Shown here: in pieces, positions 24,396-34,162 of the stretch
How positions within the stretch are numbered: position 1 is the first letter of the stretch
Layout: each line of letters begins with the position of its first letter
Assembly: GCA_017302135.1 (NCBI GenBank)
Contig: JAFLDZ010000001.1
Span: 248,001-312,000 of the forward strand
Direction: 5' to 3'
DNA: 64,000 bases
Source of the DNA: Lysobacterales bacterium
Lineage (GTDB): Bacteria > Pseudomonadota > Gammaproteobacteria > Xanthomonadales > Xanthomonadaceae
The notes under the pieces: generated by a model
The model's database searches: none
Seen by the model: only the letters and a program-made list of their open reading frames with translations
Told to the model about the DNA's origin: nothing
Translations under genes and position numbers: made by a program

Positions 24396-25322
24396 TCAAA
24401 GGCTTGCAGTGGTTTCGTATTGGTCGAGTCCTTCGACCGGGTAGCGTTCCTGGAGCTGCAGTAGGTAATCGTGGATCGCGTTCTGCTTCGACTGAGTTTC
24501 GAGGTAAGCGGCGATGACAGGGGCCGCTTCTTCGAGCACGAGCGTCTCACCGCGTGAGATGGCATCGACGTGAACGACATGATGGCCGTAACGCGTCTCC
24601 ACGGTCAGGCCCGCCAGCCCCTCACGCAGCATGAACAACTGACGGTCGAATTCGGGCACGGTATCGCCGCGTTCGAGCCATCCCAGCGCTCCGCCGTGCT
24701 CTTGCGAGGGACATGCGGAATGACGCATGGCGAACTCGCCGAAGCGATCGGGTTCTGTGCGCAGTTCTGCGACCAGCGCTTCACCGCGCTGCATGGCTCT
24801 CAACCGTGCGCTGGTGTCTCCAGGCGCCGCAGCCAGCAGAATGTGGCGCACCAGGACGCGATCGGGGTGGTGCAAGCGCTCACGATTCGCCGCGTAATAG
24901 TGCTGAATGGCATCCGCGTCCGGTGTCGGCGTCTCGATCTCGCGTTCCAACAATTGACGCACCAGCGCCTCATCGGCCGTCTCGCTGTTCTCGGGTTCAG
25001 GCTCGATCTCCAGGCGAACGCATTCGAGTCTCACCAGTTCGCGGATGACCAACGTCTGCGCTGCCTCCCGGCGAGCCTCATGCGGCGATTGCGCACGATG
25101 CATTTGCATTTCGCGTGCAATCTCCGCCTCGCTGATCGGGTGCCCTGCAACATGAAGAAATACCGGCGCTGGCGCAGGTACGGAGGCGCCCAATCCTCCG
25201 GCATGACTATGGCCCGCAAGGTAATGATCGGCACTGTGCGCTGCAGACTTCACCGCAGCCTCCGAAAGCGCGCCTTCATCCATCACGATCGGAATGGCGC
25301 GATGCGTCTTGCGATCGTCCAT
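24396..25322 (-). CDS. NifM/PpiC-type peptidyl-prolyl isomerase of the nar operon
   Basis: 308 residues. The C-terminal half is a parvulin domain (VLVRHILLAAAPGD, FGEFAMRHSACPSQEHGGALGWLERG, YGHHVVHVDAISRGE). The N-terminal half is helical and SurA/NifM-like. No signal peptide is seen, so it is probably cytoplasmic, unlike SurA. Pseudomonas narK1K2GHJI operons carry an equivalent gene after narI, suggesting help in folding or maturing nitrate reductase. Start at MDDRKTH; its AAGAGG site lies in the last codons of narI, with the ATG 2 bp after the narI stop, so translation is coupled. Confidence 0.88.
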   Translation of the reverse strand: MDDRKTHRAIPIVMDEGALSEAAVKSAAHSADHYLAGHSHAGGLGASVPAPAPVFLHVAGHPISEAEIAREMQMHRAQSPHEARREAAQTLVIRELVRLECVRLEIEPEPENSETADEALVRQLLEREIETPTPDADAIQHYYAANRERLHHPDRVLVRHILLAAAPGDTSARLRAMQRGEALVAELRTEPDRFGEFAMRHSACPSQEHGGALGWLERGDTVPEFDRQLFMLREGLAGLTVETRYGHHVVHVDAISRGETLVLEEAAPVIAAYLETQSKQNAIHDYLLQLQERYPVEGLDQYETTASL

Positions 25323-25324
25323 GC

Positions 25325-26029
25325 TCAGTTCCTCTTGTAGTTCAATGCGGGCTGGCGCTTGCGCACGATCTGGTACGGACGCATGAGATAGCCCAACGGA
25401 ACAGACCACACATGCACCAGACGGGTGAAAGGCGCTATCAGAAACAGCGTCAACCCAAGGAAGACATGGGCGCGGAAGATCCAATGCGCATTGGCGATGT
25501 AGTCCGCTGCACCGGCCATCCGAAAGGTGACGATATGCTGAGCCCATTCTCCGAGCTTGATCATCTGGTTGCCATCGAGGTGGTCGTAGGAGACGAATAT
25601 CGACGACAGCCCGAGCGAGAGTTGCGCCAACAGCAGCACCAGCACGAGGATGTCCCGCTTGGCTGAGGTGGCCCGGATCCGCGGGTTGAACAGGCGCCGC
25701 ACCAGCAGGATGAGCAGGCCCACCAGCATCATCAGGCCGAACACGCCGCCGGCAATCATTGCCACCCACTGCTTGTTGGGTGCACTGATGAAGGGCTCGT
25801 AGATGTGGTGCGGTGTCAGTAGACCGATGGTGTGGCCGCCTATGATGGCGAGCATCCCAACATGGAAGAGATTGCTGCCGACGCGCATGCCGCGATCCGA
25901 AAGCAATTGGCTGGAGCCGCTACGCCAAGTGTACGCAGCATGGTCGAAGCGGACCCAGGAGCCGACCAGAAACACCGCGATGGCGACGTAGGGATAGACT
26001 TGGAAGATCAGGATATTCAGCGTATTCAT
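25325..26029 (-). CDS. narI: Respiratory nitrate reductase, gamma subunit (cytochrome b)
   Basis: 234 residues, five membrane helices. NarI holds two b-type hemes and passes electrons from quinol to NarH. The heme-ligand His pattern is present: LFHVGMLAIIGGHTIG in helix 2 and AHWIFRAHVFLGL with RLVHVWSVP in helix 5. Length matches E. coli NarI (225). ATGA overlap with narJ (26026-26029) shows tight coupling. Inner membrane. Confidence 0.97.
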   Translation of the reverse strand: MNTLNILIFQVYPYVAIAVFLVGSWVRFDHAAYTWRSGSSQLLSDRGMRVGSNLFHVGMLAIIGGHTIGLLTPHHIYEPFISAPNKQWVAMIAGGVFGLMMLVGLLILLVRRLFNPRIRATSAKRDILVLVLLLAQLSLGLSSIFVSYDHLDGNQMIKLGEWAQHIVTFRMAGAADYIANAHWIFRAHVFLGLTLFLIAPFTRLVHVWSVPLGYLMRPYQIVRKRQPALNYKRN

Positions 26030-26712
26030 GGTGTCACCGCAGGTTCGTTCCGCTTGGCACCGGACGGGAGTCGGGTGGGTGGATTGCAGTCCTCAGACGG
26101 GGCTTCGACGCCGAAGCGGATGGCCTCTTCCTCCCAGACCTTGTCCATCGCCTCGGGGGTGTCGTCGCGCTCTTCGGTGGCCACGCGTCGGCGCAGCAGG
26201 TCGAGATCGACGCGGCCCTTGGCCACTTCCACCAGGGCCTCCAGCAGGACGGCATACGGGCTCTGGCGCTCCTGCGCGCGCGCCGCCAGCAACTCGAGGA
26301 TATGGGCGACGTGCGATAGCCAGTCGCGCACCTCGGCGACGGGCTGCACCGACAGGAACTCAAGCACCACCGGCAGGTAGTCCGGCAGTTGCTTGGCGTG
26401 CAGCTCGAAGCCGGCCTTCCGGTAGGTGGACAGCAGGTCGACCATGGCCTGCCCTCGGTCGCGCGACTCGCCGTGGATGTGTTCGAACAGCAGCAGGCTC
26501 ATGGCCCGACCGCGATCAAACAGGTCCAGCCAGCGCTCCTGCGCTTTGAGCACATCGGTGGCCAGCAGCTCTTCCACGAAGCTGGCCAGAGCGATGCGAC
26601 GCTGCGGCGAAAGCGCGGGATCGTCCACCGCCTCGCGCAGCTCATCGCCATGGGCCCAGAGATCATCCTCCGGGTAGTCGAGCAGGACGGCAATCAGCTT
26701 GAGGAGTTTCAT
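26026..26712 (-). CDS. narJ: Nitrate reductase molybdenum-cofactor assembly chaperone
   Basis: 228-residue NarJ, a cytoplasmic dedicated chaperone that holds apo-NarGH until the Mo-bisMGD cofactor is inserted. The family core is seen in LLDYPEDDLWAH, RAMSLLLFEHIHGESRDRGQAMVDLL and LPDYLPVVLEFLS. The C-terminal tail is rich in acidic residues. ATGA overlaps with narH and narI on either side. Confidence 0.96.
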   Translation of the reverse strand: MKLLKLIAVLLDYPEDDLWAHGDELREAVDDPALSPQRRIALASFVEELLATDVLKAQERWLDLFDRGRAMSLLLFEHIHGESRDRGQAMVDLLSTYRKAGFELHAKQLPDYLPVVLEFLSVQPVAEVRDWLSHVAHILELLAARAQERQSPYAVLLEALVEVAKGRVDLDLLRRRVATEERDDTPEAMDKVWEEEAIRFGVEAPSEDCNPPTRLPSGAKRNEPAVTP

Positions 26713-28259
26713 GCCTTTTCCCTCTCCGGCACCTGCCGGTTTGGTGGCACGTGGTAGGTCTGCGTCGAACGACCACCGAACAGCGCTTCAGCCGGGCTCG
26801 ACGGCGAGCAGCCGTCGCCGAAAGTGAAGCCACAGCCGCCACGTTCGCCGAAGGCGTCGTTGGCGTACTCGCGATGTGCGGTGGGAATGACGAAGCGATC
26901 CTCGTAGTTGGCGATGGCGAGGTAGCGATACATCTCCTCGGCCTGATGCAGGGTCAGGCCAACCTGATGCAGCACCTCAAGATCCTCGATACCGTCGACG
27001 TGCATGGCGCGGCGCCAGGCGCGCATGGCCAGCATGCGCTCCATCGCGCGGACCACCGGGCCCTCGTCGCCCGCCGTCAGCATGTTGGCGAGGTAGCGCA
27101 CCGGAATGCGCAGCGACTTCACGTCCGGGATCTCGCCGTTCTTACCGATACGCCCCGAATCGGCGGCCGATTGCACTGGCGACAGCGGCGGCACGTACCA
27201 CACCATCGGCAGCGTGCGGTATTCCGGGTGCAGTGGCAGCGCAAGCTTCCAGTCGATCGCCAGCTTATAGACCGGCGATGCCTTGGCAGCGATGAGCCAG
27301 CTGTCCGGGATGCCTTCGGCGCGCGCAGCTTCGACCACCTTCGGATCGTTCGGGTCGAGGAAAATATCGAGGTGCGCCTGGTACAGGTCCTTCTCGGAGG
27401 GCACTGATGCGGCGGCCTGGATGCGATCGGCGTCGTACAGCATCACGCCGAGGTAGCGGATGCGGCCGACGCAGGTTTCCGAACACACGGTCGGCTCGCC
27501 CATCTCAATGCGCGGGTAGCAGAAAATGCATTTTTCGGATTTACCCGACTTCCAGTTGTAGTAAATCTTCTTGTACGGGCAGGCCGAGACGCACATGCGC
27601 CAGCCGCGGCACTTGTCTTGATCGATCAGGACAATGCCATCCTCTTCGCGCTTGTAGATCGCGCCGCTTGGGCACGCCGCGACGCAGGCCGGATTCAGGC
27701 AGTGCTCGCACAGGCGCGGCAGGTACATCATGAAGGTCTTCTCGAACGCGCCGTAGATCTCGCGCTGCACGCCTTCGAAGTTGCCGTCTTTGCTGCGCTT
27801 CGCGAACTCGGTGCCGAGGATTTCTTCCCAGTTCGGACCCCAATTGATCTTCTGCATCCGCTCGCCGCTGATCAGCGAGCGCGGGCGTGCGGTCGGCTGA
27901 TGCTGACCTTCCGGGGCCTGGTGCAGGTGCTGGTAGTCGAAGTCGAAGGGCTCGTAGTAATCATCGATCTGCGGCATGTCGGGGTTGGCGAAGATCTTCG
28001 CCAACATGCGTAGGCGTCCGCCGGCTTTCAGCGTCACCTTGCCGTTGCGGCCACGGACCCAGCCACCGTTCCACTTCTGCTGGTTCTCCCATTCCTTGGG
28101 GTAGCCGATGCCGGGCTTGGTCTCGACGTTGTTGAACCAGGCGTACTCGACGCCTTCGCGGCTGGTCCAGACGTTCTTGCACGTGATCGAACAGGTGTGA
28201 CAACCGATGCACTTGTCCAGGTTGAGGACCATCGCGATCTGGGCACGGACTTTCATCAC
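26709..28259 (-). CDS. narH: Respiratory nitrate reductase, beta subunit (Fe-S)
   Basis: 516 residues, the electron-wire subunit with one 3Fe-4S and three 4Fe-4S clusters. Cys groups are seen at CIGCHTCSITCKNVW (N-terminus), CEHCLNPACVAACPSG, CRGWRMCVSACPYKK and CIFCYPRI with VCSETCVGR. The Trp in CRGWRMC marks the 3Fe-4S site and is normal for NarH. Slightly longer than E. coli NarH (512). Cytoplasmic face of the inner membrane, bound to NarG and NarI. ATGA overlap with narG. Confidence 0.97.
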   Translation of the reverse strand: MMKVRAQIAMVLNLDKCIGCHTCSITCKNVWTSREGVEYAWFNNVETKPGIGYPKEWENQQKWNGGWVRGRNGKVTLKAGGRLRMLAKIFANPDMPQIDDYYEPFDFDYQHLHQAPEGQHQPTARPRSLISGERMQKINWGPNWEEILGTEFAKRSKDGNFEGVQREIYGAFEKTFMMYLPRLCEHCLNPACVAACPSGAIYKREEDGIVLIDQDKCRGWRMCVSACPYKKIYYNWKSGKSEKCIFCYPRIEMGEPTVCSETCVGRIRYLGVMLYDADRIQAAASVPSEKDLYQAHLDIFLDPNDPKVVEAARAEGIPDSWLIAAKASPVYKLAIDWKLALPLHPEYRTLPMVWYVPPLSPVQSAADSGRIGKNGEIPDVKSLRIPVRYLANMLTAGDEGPVVRAMERMLAMRAWRRAMHVDGIEDLEVLHQVGLTLHQAEEMYRYLAIANYEDRFVIPTAHREYANDAFGERGGCGFTFGDGCSPSSPAEALFGGRSTQTYHVPPNRQVPEREKA

Positions 28260-31200
28260 GCCATCTCCTTCGCGGCCGGCGGGACGGGTTCGCCGTCCAG
28301 CCAGTCGACCTTGTTCATTTTGCGGACCACCACCAGTTCGTCGCGGTTGGTGCCCACCGTGCCGTAGTAGTTGAAGCCATAGCTCAGATGCGCGTAGCCG
28401 CCGATCATGTGCGTCGGCTTGACCACCACGCGGGTGACCGAGTTGTGGATGCCGCCGCGCGTGCCGGATATCTCACTGCCGGGCGTGTTGATGATGCGTT
28501 CCTGCGCGTGGTACATCATCGCGATGCCGTTCATCACGCGCTGGCTCACGACCGCGCGTGCCGCGATGGCGCCGTTGACGTTGAACAGTTCGATCCAGTC
28601 GTTGTCCTCGATGCCCGCAGATTTGGCGTCGTCCTCCGAAAGCCAGACGATCGGACCTCCACGCGACAGGGTCTGCATGATCAGGTTGTCGCTGTAGGTG
28701 CTGTGGATGCCCCATTTCTGGTGGGGCGTGATCCAGTTCAGAACGATCTCGCGGTTGCCGTTGGGCTTCTTGCCCATGATCGGTTTGACGGTCTTGGTGT
28801 CGATCGGTGGGCGGTAGCCCATTAGGCTTTCGCCGAAATCACGCATCCATTCGTGATCCTGGTAAAACTGTTGGCGGCCGGTGAGCGTGCGCCACGGGAT
28901 CAACTCGTGGACGTTGGTGTAGCCGGCGTTGTAGCTGACGTTCTCGTCCTCAATGCCCGACCAGATCGGCGAGCTGATGATCTTCCGCGGCTGCGCCTGG
29001 ATGTCGCGGAAGCGGATGGCCTCATGCTCCTTGCCGACTGCGAGGTGCGTGTGCTCGCGGCCGGTAAAGGTCTCCAGCGACTCCCATGCCTTCACCGCTA
29101 CGTGCCCGTTGGTCTCCGGGGCGAGGTGCATGATGGTCTCGGCGGCGTCGATCGCCGTATCGAGGCGTGGGCGCCCTTTGCTGATGCCGTCCTCGGTGAC
29201 CGCGTGGTTGAGCCGGCCGAGAAATTCCACCTCATGCTTGGTGTCCCAATTCATGCCCTTGCCGCCATTGCCCTGCTTGTCGAGCAGCGGGCCCAGCGAA
29301 CTGAACTTCTTGAACAGGTTCGGGTAGTCGCGCTCGACCACTACCATGCTCGGCGCGGTCTTGCCGGGAATGAGCTCGCACTCGCCCTTCTTCCAGTCGG
29401 TCACGCCGTAGGGCATGGCGATTTCGTTCGGTGTGTCGTGCAGGGTGGGCACCAGCACTAGGTCTTTTTCAACGCCGAGCACGCCGGGCGCCATGTCGCT
29501 GACGGTGTGGGCGATGCCCTTGAAGATCTCCCAGTCCGAACGCGCCTCCCAAGCCGGGTCCACCGCCTTCGACAGCGGGTGGATGAAGGGATGCATGTCC
29601 GAGGTGTTGAGGTCGTCCTTCTCGTACCAGGTCGCGGTCGGCAGCACGATGTCGCTGTACAGCGCTGTGGTGCACATGCGGAAGTCAAGCGTGACCAGCA
29701 GGTCAAGCTTGCCCTCCGGCACCTCGTCGCGCCACCTCACTTCCTCCGGTTTGGCCGCGCCGCGCTCACCGAGGTCCTTGCCCTGCAAGCCGTGGCGGGT
29801 GCCAAGCAGGTGCTTGAGCATGTACTCGTGCCCCTTGCCCGAGCTGCCCAGCAGATTGCTTCGCCAGATAAACAGGATGCGAGGGTAGTTCTCCGGCGCA
29901 TCCGGATCGGCGAAGGCGAAGTCGAGGCTGCCGTCTTTGAGCTTGCCCACCGCATAGTCGATCGGAGCGACACCAGCGCTTTCGGCCTCGCGCACCAGCT
30001 TCAACGGATTGGTGTTGAGCTGCGGGATCGACGGCAGCCAGCCCATGCGGACGGCGCGCAGGTTGAAGTCGGCCAGCGAGCCCGTGTACTTCGTCTTGTC
30101 GGCCAGCGGCGACAGGATCTCGTCAACGCCGAGCTTCTCGTAGCGGTATTGGCTGGAGTTGAAATAGAAGAAGCTGGTGCCATTCATCTGGCGCGGCGGC
30201 TTGCTCCAGTCGGTGGCGAACGCCAGCGGGGCCCAGCCGGACTGCGGCCGCAGCTTCTCCTGGCCAACATAATGCGCCCAACCTCCGCCGGTTTGGCCCA
30301 CGCAGCCGCACATCACCAGCATGTTGATCAGCCCGCGATAGTTCATGTCGTTGTGGAACCAGTGGTTCATCGCCGCGCCGACGATGATCATCGAGCGGCC
30401 GCGGGTCTTGTCGGCGGTGCGGCCGAACTCGCGGGCGATCCGAATCACCTCGGTGCGAGGCACGCCGGTGATCTTTTCCTGCCAGGCCGGCGTTCCCGGC
30501 ACGTTGTCGTCGAAGCTCGCCGCCACGTTGCCGCCGCCGAAGCCGCGGTCCACGCCGTACTGAGCCAGCAGCAGGTCGTAGACGGTGGCCACCATCCACT
30601 CCTGACCATCGGCAAGCGTCAGGCGCTTGACCGGCAGCTTGCGCTCAAGCACATCGTCGAACTTCGACTCGGTCCAGTACTCGTTTTCGATGCCGCCGAA
30701 GTAAGGGAAGCTGACCGACTCGATGCCGTCGGCGGCGTCCTTGAGGCTCAGACTCAACCGGGTCTCATGGCCCTGGCTGTTTTTCTCCTCGATGTTCCAC
30801 CGGCCCTTCTCGCCCCAGCGGAAGCCCACCGAGCCGTTGGGTACGGTGATTGCGCTGGTGATTTCGTCGAGCGCGAGGGTCTTCCATTCCGGGTTGTTCG
30901 CTTCACCAAGGCCGCCAAGGTCGGCGGCGCGCAGATAGCGCTCGGGCACTAAGCGGCCATCGGCGCGTTTCTCCAGGCGCACCAGCATCGGCATGTCGCT
31001 GTACTGGCGGCAGTAATCTGTGAAGTACTGCGAAGGCGTATCGACGTGGAACTCGCGCAGGATCACATGGCCAAACGCCATGGCCAGCGCGGCATCGGTG
31101 CCCTGCTTGGGGTGCAGCCAATGGTCGGTGAGCTTGGCGAGCTCGGAGTAATCCGGGCAAATGGCGACGGTCTTGGTGCCGTTGTAGCGAGCCTCGGTGA

Positions 31201-31999
31201 AGAAGTGCGCGTCCGGCGTGCGGGTCTGCGGGACGTTGGATCCCCAGGCGATGATGTAGCGGCTGTTGTACCAATCGGCCGACTCCGGCACGTCGGTCTG
31301 TTCGCCCCACGTCTGCGGGCTGGCGGGCGGAAGGTCGCAGTACCAGTCATAAAAAGACAGGCAAGCGCCGCCCAGCAGCGACAGATAGCGTGCACCGGCC
31401 GCGTAGCTGACCATCGACATCGCCGGGATCGGCGAGAAGCCGACCACCCGGTCGGGGCCGTACTGTTTGACCGTGTAGAGGTTTGAGGCGGCGATAACTT
31501 CGTTGACTTCGTCCCAGCTCGAACGCACGAAGCCCCCCATGCCGCGCTTGGCCTTGTAGCTGGTCGCCTTCGCTTTGTCCTCGACGATGGAGGCCCAGGC
31601 ATCGACCGGCGACTGCGTCCGCCGCGCTTCGCGCCAGAGCTTGAGCAGCGCTGAGCGCATCAACGGGTACTTCACCCGGTTGGCGCTATACAGGTACCAG
31701 GAATAGCTAGCGCCGCGCGGACAGCCGCGGGGCTCGTGATTGGGCAGGTCGGGGCGGGTGCGCGGATAGTCGGTCTGCTGGGTTTCCCAGGTCACTAGGC
31801 CGTTCTTGACGTACACCTTCCAACTGCACGAGCCGGTGCAATTCACGCCGTGAGTGGAGCGCACAATCTTGTCGTACTGCCAGCGCTGACGATAAGCGTC
31901 TTCCCAACTGCGGTCTTCGCTGCGGGTTGCGCCGTGTCCGTCGGAAAATGGCTCCGGCGCAGGTTTGAGGAAATTCAACCGGTCGAGGAAATAGCTCAT
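28256..31999 (-). CDS. narG: Respiratory nitrate reductase, alpha subunit (Mo-bisMGD)
   Basis: 1247 residues, same length as E. coli NarG and very similar at the N-terminus (MSYFLDRLNFLKPAPEPF; RQRWQYDKIVRSTHGVNC). It reduces nitrate to nitrite on the cytoplasmic side. The FS0 cluster ligands HGVNCTGSCSW and GCPRGASYSW are present, as are the molybdopterin-oxidoreductase segments (YNSRYIIAWGSNVPQTRTPD around the Mo-ligand Asp, and C-terminal GRQQFYQDHEWM). Intact frame. It follows narK after 40 bp. Together with narH, narJ and narI it makes a complete membrane nitrate reductase using ubiquinol. Confidence 0.98.
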   Translation of the reverse strand: MSYFLDRLNFLKPAPEPFSDGHGATRSEDRSWEDAYRQRWQYDKIVRSTHGVNCTGSCSWKVYVKNGLVTWETQQTDYPRTRPDLPNHEPRGCPRGASYSWYLYSANRVKYPLMRSALLKLWREARRTQSPVDAWASIVEDKAKATSYKAKRGMGGFVRSSWDEVNEVIAASNLYTVKQYGPDRVVGFSPIPAMSMVSYAAGARYLSLLGGACLSFYDWYCDLPPASPQTWGEQTDVPESADWYNSRYIIAWGSNVPQTRTPDAHFFTEARYNGTKTVAICPDYSELAKLTDHWLHPKQGTDAALAMAFGHVILREFHVDTPSQYFTDYCRQYSDMPMLVRLEKRADGRLVPERYLRAADLGGLGEANNPEWKTLALDEITSAITVPNGSVGFRWGEKGRWNIEEKNSQGHETRLSLSLKDAADGIESVSFPYFGGIENEYWTESKFDDVLERKLPVKRLTLADGQEWMVATVYDLLLAQYGVDRGFGGGNVAASFDDNVPGTPAWQEKITGVPRTEVIRIAREFGRTADKTRGRSMIIVGAAMNHWFHNDMNYRGLINMLVMCGCVGQTGGGWAHYVGQEKLRPQSGWAPLAFATDWSKPPRQMNGTSFFYFNSSQYRYEKLGVDEILSPLADKTKYTGSLADFNLRAVRMGWLPSIPQLNTNPLKLVREAESAGVAPIDYAVGKLKDGSLDFAFADPDAPENYPRILFIWRSNLLGSSGKGHEYMLKHLLGTRHGLQGKDLGERGAAKPEEVRWRDEVPEGKLDLLVTLDFRMCTTALYSDIVLPTATWYEKDDLNTSDMHPFIHPLSKAVDPAWEARSDWEIFKGIAHTVSDMAPGVLGVEKDLVLVPTLHDTPNEIAMPYGVTDWKKGECELIPGKTAPSMVVVERDYPNLFKKFSSLGPLLDKQGNGGKGMNWDTKHEVEFLGRLNHAVTEDGISKGRPRLDTAIDAAETIMHLAPETNGHVAVKAWESLETFTGREHTHLAVGKEHEAIRFRDIQAQPRKIISSPIWSGIEDENVSYNAGYTNVHELIPWRTLTGRQQFYQDHEWMRDFGESLMGYRPPIDTKTVKPIMGKKPNGNREIVLNWITPHQKWGIHSTYSDNLIMQTLSRGGPIVWLSEDDAKSAGIEDNDWIELFNVNGAIAARAVVSQRVMNGIAMMYHAQERIINTPGSEISGTRGGIHNSVTRVVVKPTHMIGGYAHLSYGFNYYGTVGTNRDELVVVRKMNKVDWLDGEPVPPAAKEMA

Positions 32000-32039
32000 G
32001 TCGATCTCTCGTGATGCATCGTGGCGATAGGCGGGACCA

Positions 32040-33704
32040 TCAGGGGTTCTTCACGTATGCGTTCTTGCGCAGGTAGAACCACCAGTTCAGCAGCAAACTC
32101 AAACCGTAGAACACCGCAAACCCGTACATGGCCAACTGCGGCGTGCCGGCTTTGATCTGGTCGCCGATGACCACCGGCGCGATGAATGCGCCGTAGGCGG
32201 CCACGGCCGACGTCCAACCCAACACCGGGCCCGCCTGCTGGCGGTCGAAAATCACGCCGATGGTGCGGAAGGTGCTGCCGTTGCCGATGCCGCTGGCGAA
32301 GAACAGCACCAGAAACAGCATGAGGAAGGCCGGGAAGTGCTGTTCCGGCGTGGCCGAAGCGTAGGCCTGCATCATCACGTAGCCGACCGCTACCGAGGCG
32401 ACGACCATGATCATCGAGATGATCTGCGTGACGATCGAACCGCCCCATTTGTCGGAGATCCAGCCGCCGATGGGGCGCACTGCAGCGCCGACGAAAGGGC
32501 CGATCCAAGCGTAGGTGAAGGCCGACGGCGCATTGGGATTCTTCAGCGTGTGCTGCATGATGCCGTCAGCATCGGGCACATGGCTGATACCGAAGATCAC
32601 CGTGATCGATAGCGGCAGCGCCATTGAGAAGCCGATGAAGGAACCGAAGGTCACGATGTACAGCGCCGTCATCGACCAAGTGTGCTTGTTCTTGAATATG
32701 GCGAATTGCTTGGCGATGCTGTCCTTCATGGTGCCGAAAGCGGCCAGCTTCATGATCATCAGTGCAGCGATGATGTCCAGCGGCACCGCCACCCACATGT
32801 TGATCAGGCCAAGCCCCGTGGGCTCGGGGAGGTAGATGTACAGTATGGCGATCGAGGGTAGGAACGCCAGCGTGTAGAGATAGGTGATCTTACCGAAAGC
32901 GACGATAGGGTTGCCGGCCGAGGGCGAGACCGTCTTGAGATTGTTCATGCCCCACCAGCAGGCAATGGATAGGGGAACTAGCGACAGCACCCATGCAAAG
33001 CCTGCGTTCTGGATCCAAGTGGGCGTACCGGCAGCGATCTTGCCGAAGATCCAGCCGCTGTCCTTCTGAAGCACCGTCGGCTCACCACCGAAAGCGCCGA
33101 ACAGGCCGACTGTCATCACAAGCGGGATCACGATCTGCATCGTTGTGACACCGAAGTTGCCGATGCCAGCGTTCAGGCCCAACGCCGTGCCCTGCAGCCG
33201 CTTCGGGAAGAAGGTGCTGATGTTGGACATCGAAGAGGCGAAGTTGCCGCCGCCGACCCCCGACCACAGCGCCATCAGTTGGAACACCCATAGCGGCCAC
33301 CCCGGGTGTTGAAGCGCGATGCCGGTGCCGATGGCCGGCGCCAGCAGCATCGCGGTCGTCAGCGTGATCGTGTTGCGCCCGCCGGCTAGACGGATAAGGA
33401 ACGATGCCGGGATGCGCATCGTTGCGCCTGAAATGCCAGCGATCGCGGTGAGCGTGAACAACTCGGCCTGAGTGAACGGGAACCCCAGATTGAGCATCTG
33501 CACGGTGACGATGCCCCACATGCCCCATACGGCGAAACCGCACAGCAGCGCCGGCACCGATAGCCACAGGTTGCGGTAGGCAATGTGTTTGCCGGTGCTA
33601 GACCAGAATCCGGGGTCCTCGACATTCCATTCGTGTATCTCGCGCGATATGGCGCTCCGTCCGGAAGATTCCGGACTTTGGACAGTGGTGTTTCGTGTAC
33701 TCAT
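32040..33704 (-). CDS. narK: Nitrate/nitrite antiporter, NarK (E. coli type, extended)
   Basis: 554 residues, MFS porter related to E. coli NarK (463): WNVEDPGFWSSTGKHIAYRNLWLSVP start, FASSMSNISTFFPKRLQGTALGLNAGIGNFGV, and FGSFIGFSMALPLS. Arg residues for nitrate binding occur in ATMRIPASF and AAVRPIGGW. About 90 residues are extra in the middle (TYLYTLAFLPSIAILYIYLP onward), seemingly two more hydrophobic segments. It probably brings nitrate in and sends nitrite out. Start at MSTRNTTV, 48 nt inside a longer frame, with GGGGA upstream. It is first of the narKGHJI block; the 104-bp gap in front shows no good FNR box, so it may be transcribed from the moa promoter. Confidence 0.94.
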   Translation of the reverse strand: MSTRNTTVQSPESSGRSAISREIHEWNVEDPGFWSSTGKHIAYRNLWLSVPALLCGFAVWGMWGIVTVQMLNLGFPFTQAELFTLTAIAGISGATMRIPASFLIRLAGGRNTITLTTAMLLAPAIGTGIALQHPGWPLWVFQLMALWSGVGGGNFASSMSNISTFFPKRLQGTALGLNAGIGNFGVTTMQIVIPLVMTVGLFGAFGGEPTVLQKDSGWIFGKIAAGTPTWIQNAGFAWVLSLVPLSIACWWGMNNLKTVSPSAGNPIVAFGKITYLYTLAFLPSIAILYIYLPEPTGLGLINMWVAVPLDIIAALMIMKLAAFGTMKDSIAKQFAIFKNKHTWSMTALYIVTFGSFIGFSMALPLSITVIFGISHVPDADGIMQHTLKNPNAPSAFTYAWIGPFVGAAVRPIGGWISDKWGGSIVTQIISMIMVVASVAVGYVMMQAYASATPEQHFPAFLMLFLVLFFASGIGNGSTFRTIGVIFDRQQAGPVLGWTSAVAAYGAFIAPVVIGDQIKAGTPQLAMYGFAVFYGLSLLLNWWFYLRKNAYVKNP

Positions 33705-33808
33705 AGCTGGATCCCCGAAGTATGTCCGCTGGGTGGCCCATGCCTCCGCCAACCTGCAGCAGTCTCTGGCCTATCCCTGAGAGCGTCCATGACATGGGTC
33801 AACTCAGT

Positions 33809-34162
33809 TCAAGATCGCCGTCGCTCCTCACTGCGCTGGCGATGGCTGTCGCGGACATCAATCTCGATGCTGACCGACAAGGCGCCGGCACCGGTCTCTA
33901 TCCATTCGAAAGCGAAACCGTCGCGTCTCGGCCGTTCGGCGGCGAAGGCCTCAAACCCCGCCCTCGGCAGAACTACGAAAAACAGCCCCGGCGATGATTC
34001 GATCATCGGGATATCTAGGTCGCCCAAGCGCAAACGACGAAGTTGCTCGAATGTCGACGAGAACCGGGTCGAATCCTCCACCTCGCCGGTCGCATGCAAG
34101 TGGCCCCACTCAGCTTCGTTGATACGGAGACGAACACTCTGCCCGTCAATCTGCATCTTCAT
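33809..34162 (-). CDS. DUF7009-like protein between moaE and narK
   Basis: 117 residues starting MKMQIDGQSVRLRINEAEWG; the ATG overlaps the moaE stop as ATGA. The opening pattern (basic-hydrophobic strand, SxRLR, then a TGEVEDSTRF segment) matches small proteins of the DUF7009 type found near molybdopterin genes. The body is beta-rich with an LRLGDLDIP segment. It may act in cofactor assembly, but this rests on context only. Confidence 0.6.
   Translation of the reverse strand: MKMQIDGQSVRLRINEAEWGHLHATGEVEDSTRFSSTFEQLRRLRLGDLDIPMIESSPGLFFVVLPRAGFEAFAAERPRRDGFAFEWIETGAGALSVSIEIDVRDSHRQRSEERRRS

Noticed and set aside
27540..27600. Trp in place of a cluster Cys in NarH (CRGWRMC)
   Set aside because: This Trp is normal in NarH, where that cluster is 3Fe-4S; not a defect.
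29507..30952. 481-codon frame antisense to narG
   Set aside because: Shadow of narG; no motif, composition typical of antisense high-GC frames.
33795..33815. Possible FNR box before narK (TTGAACTGAGTTGAC on the minus strand)
   Set aside because: The second half does not match ATCAA; both halves point the same way, so it is not an FNR dyad.
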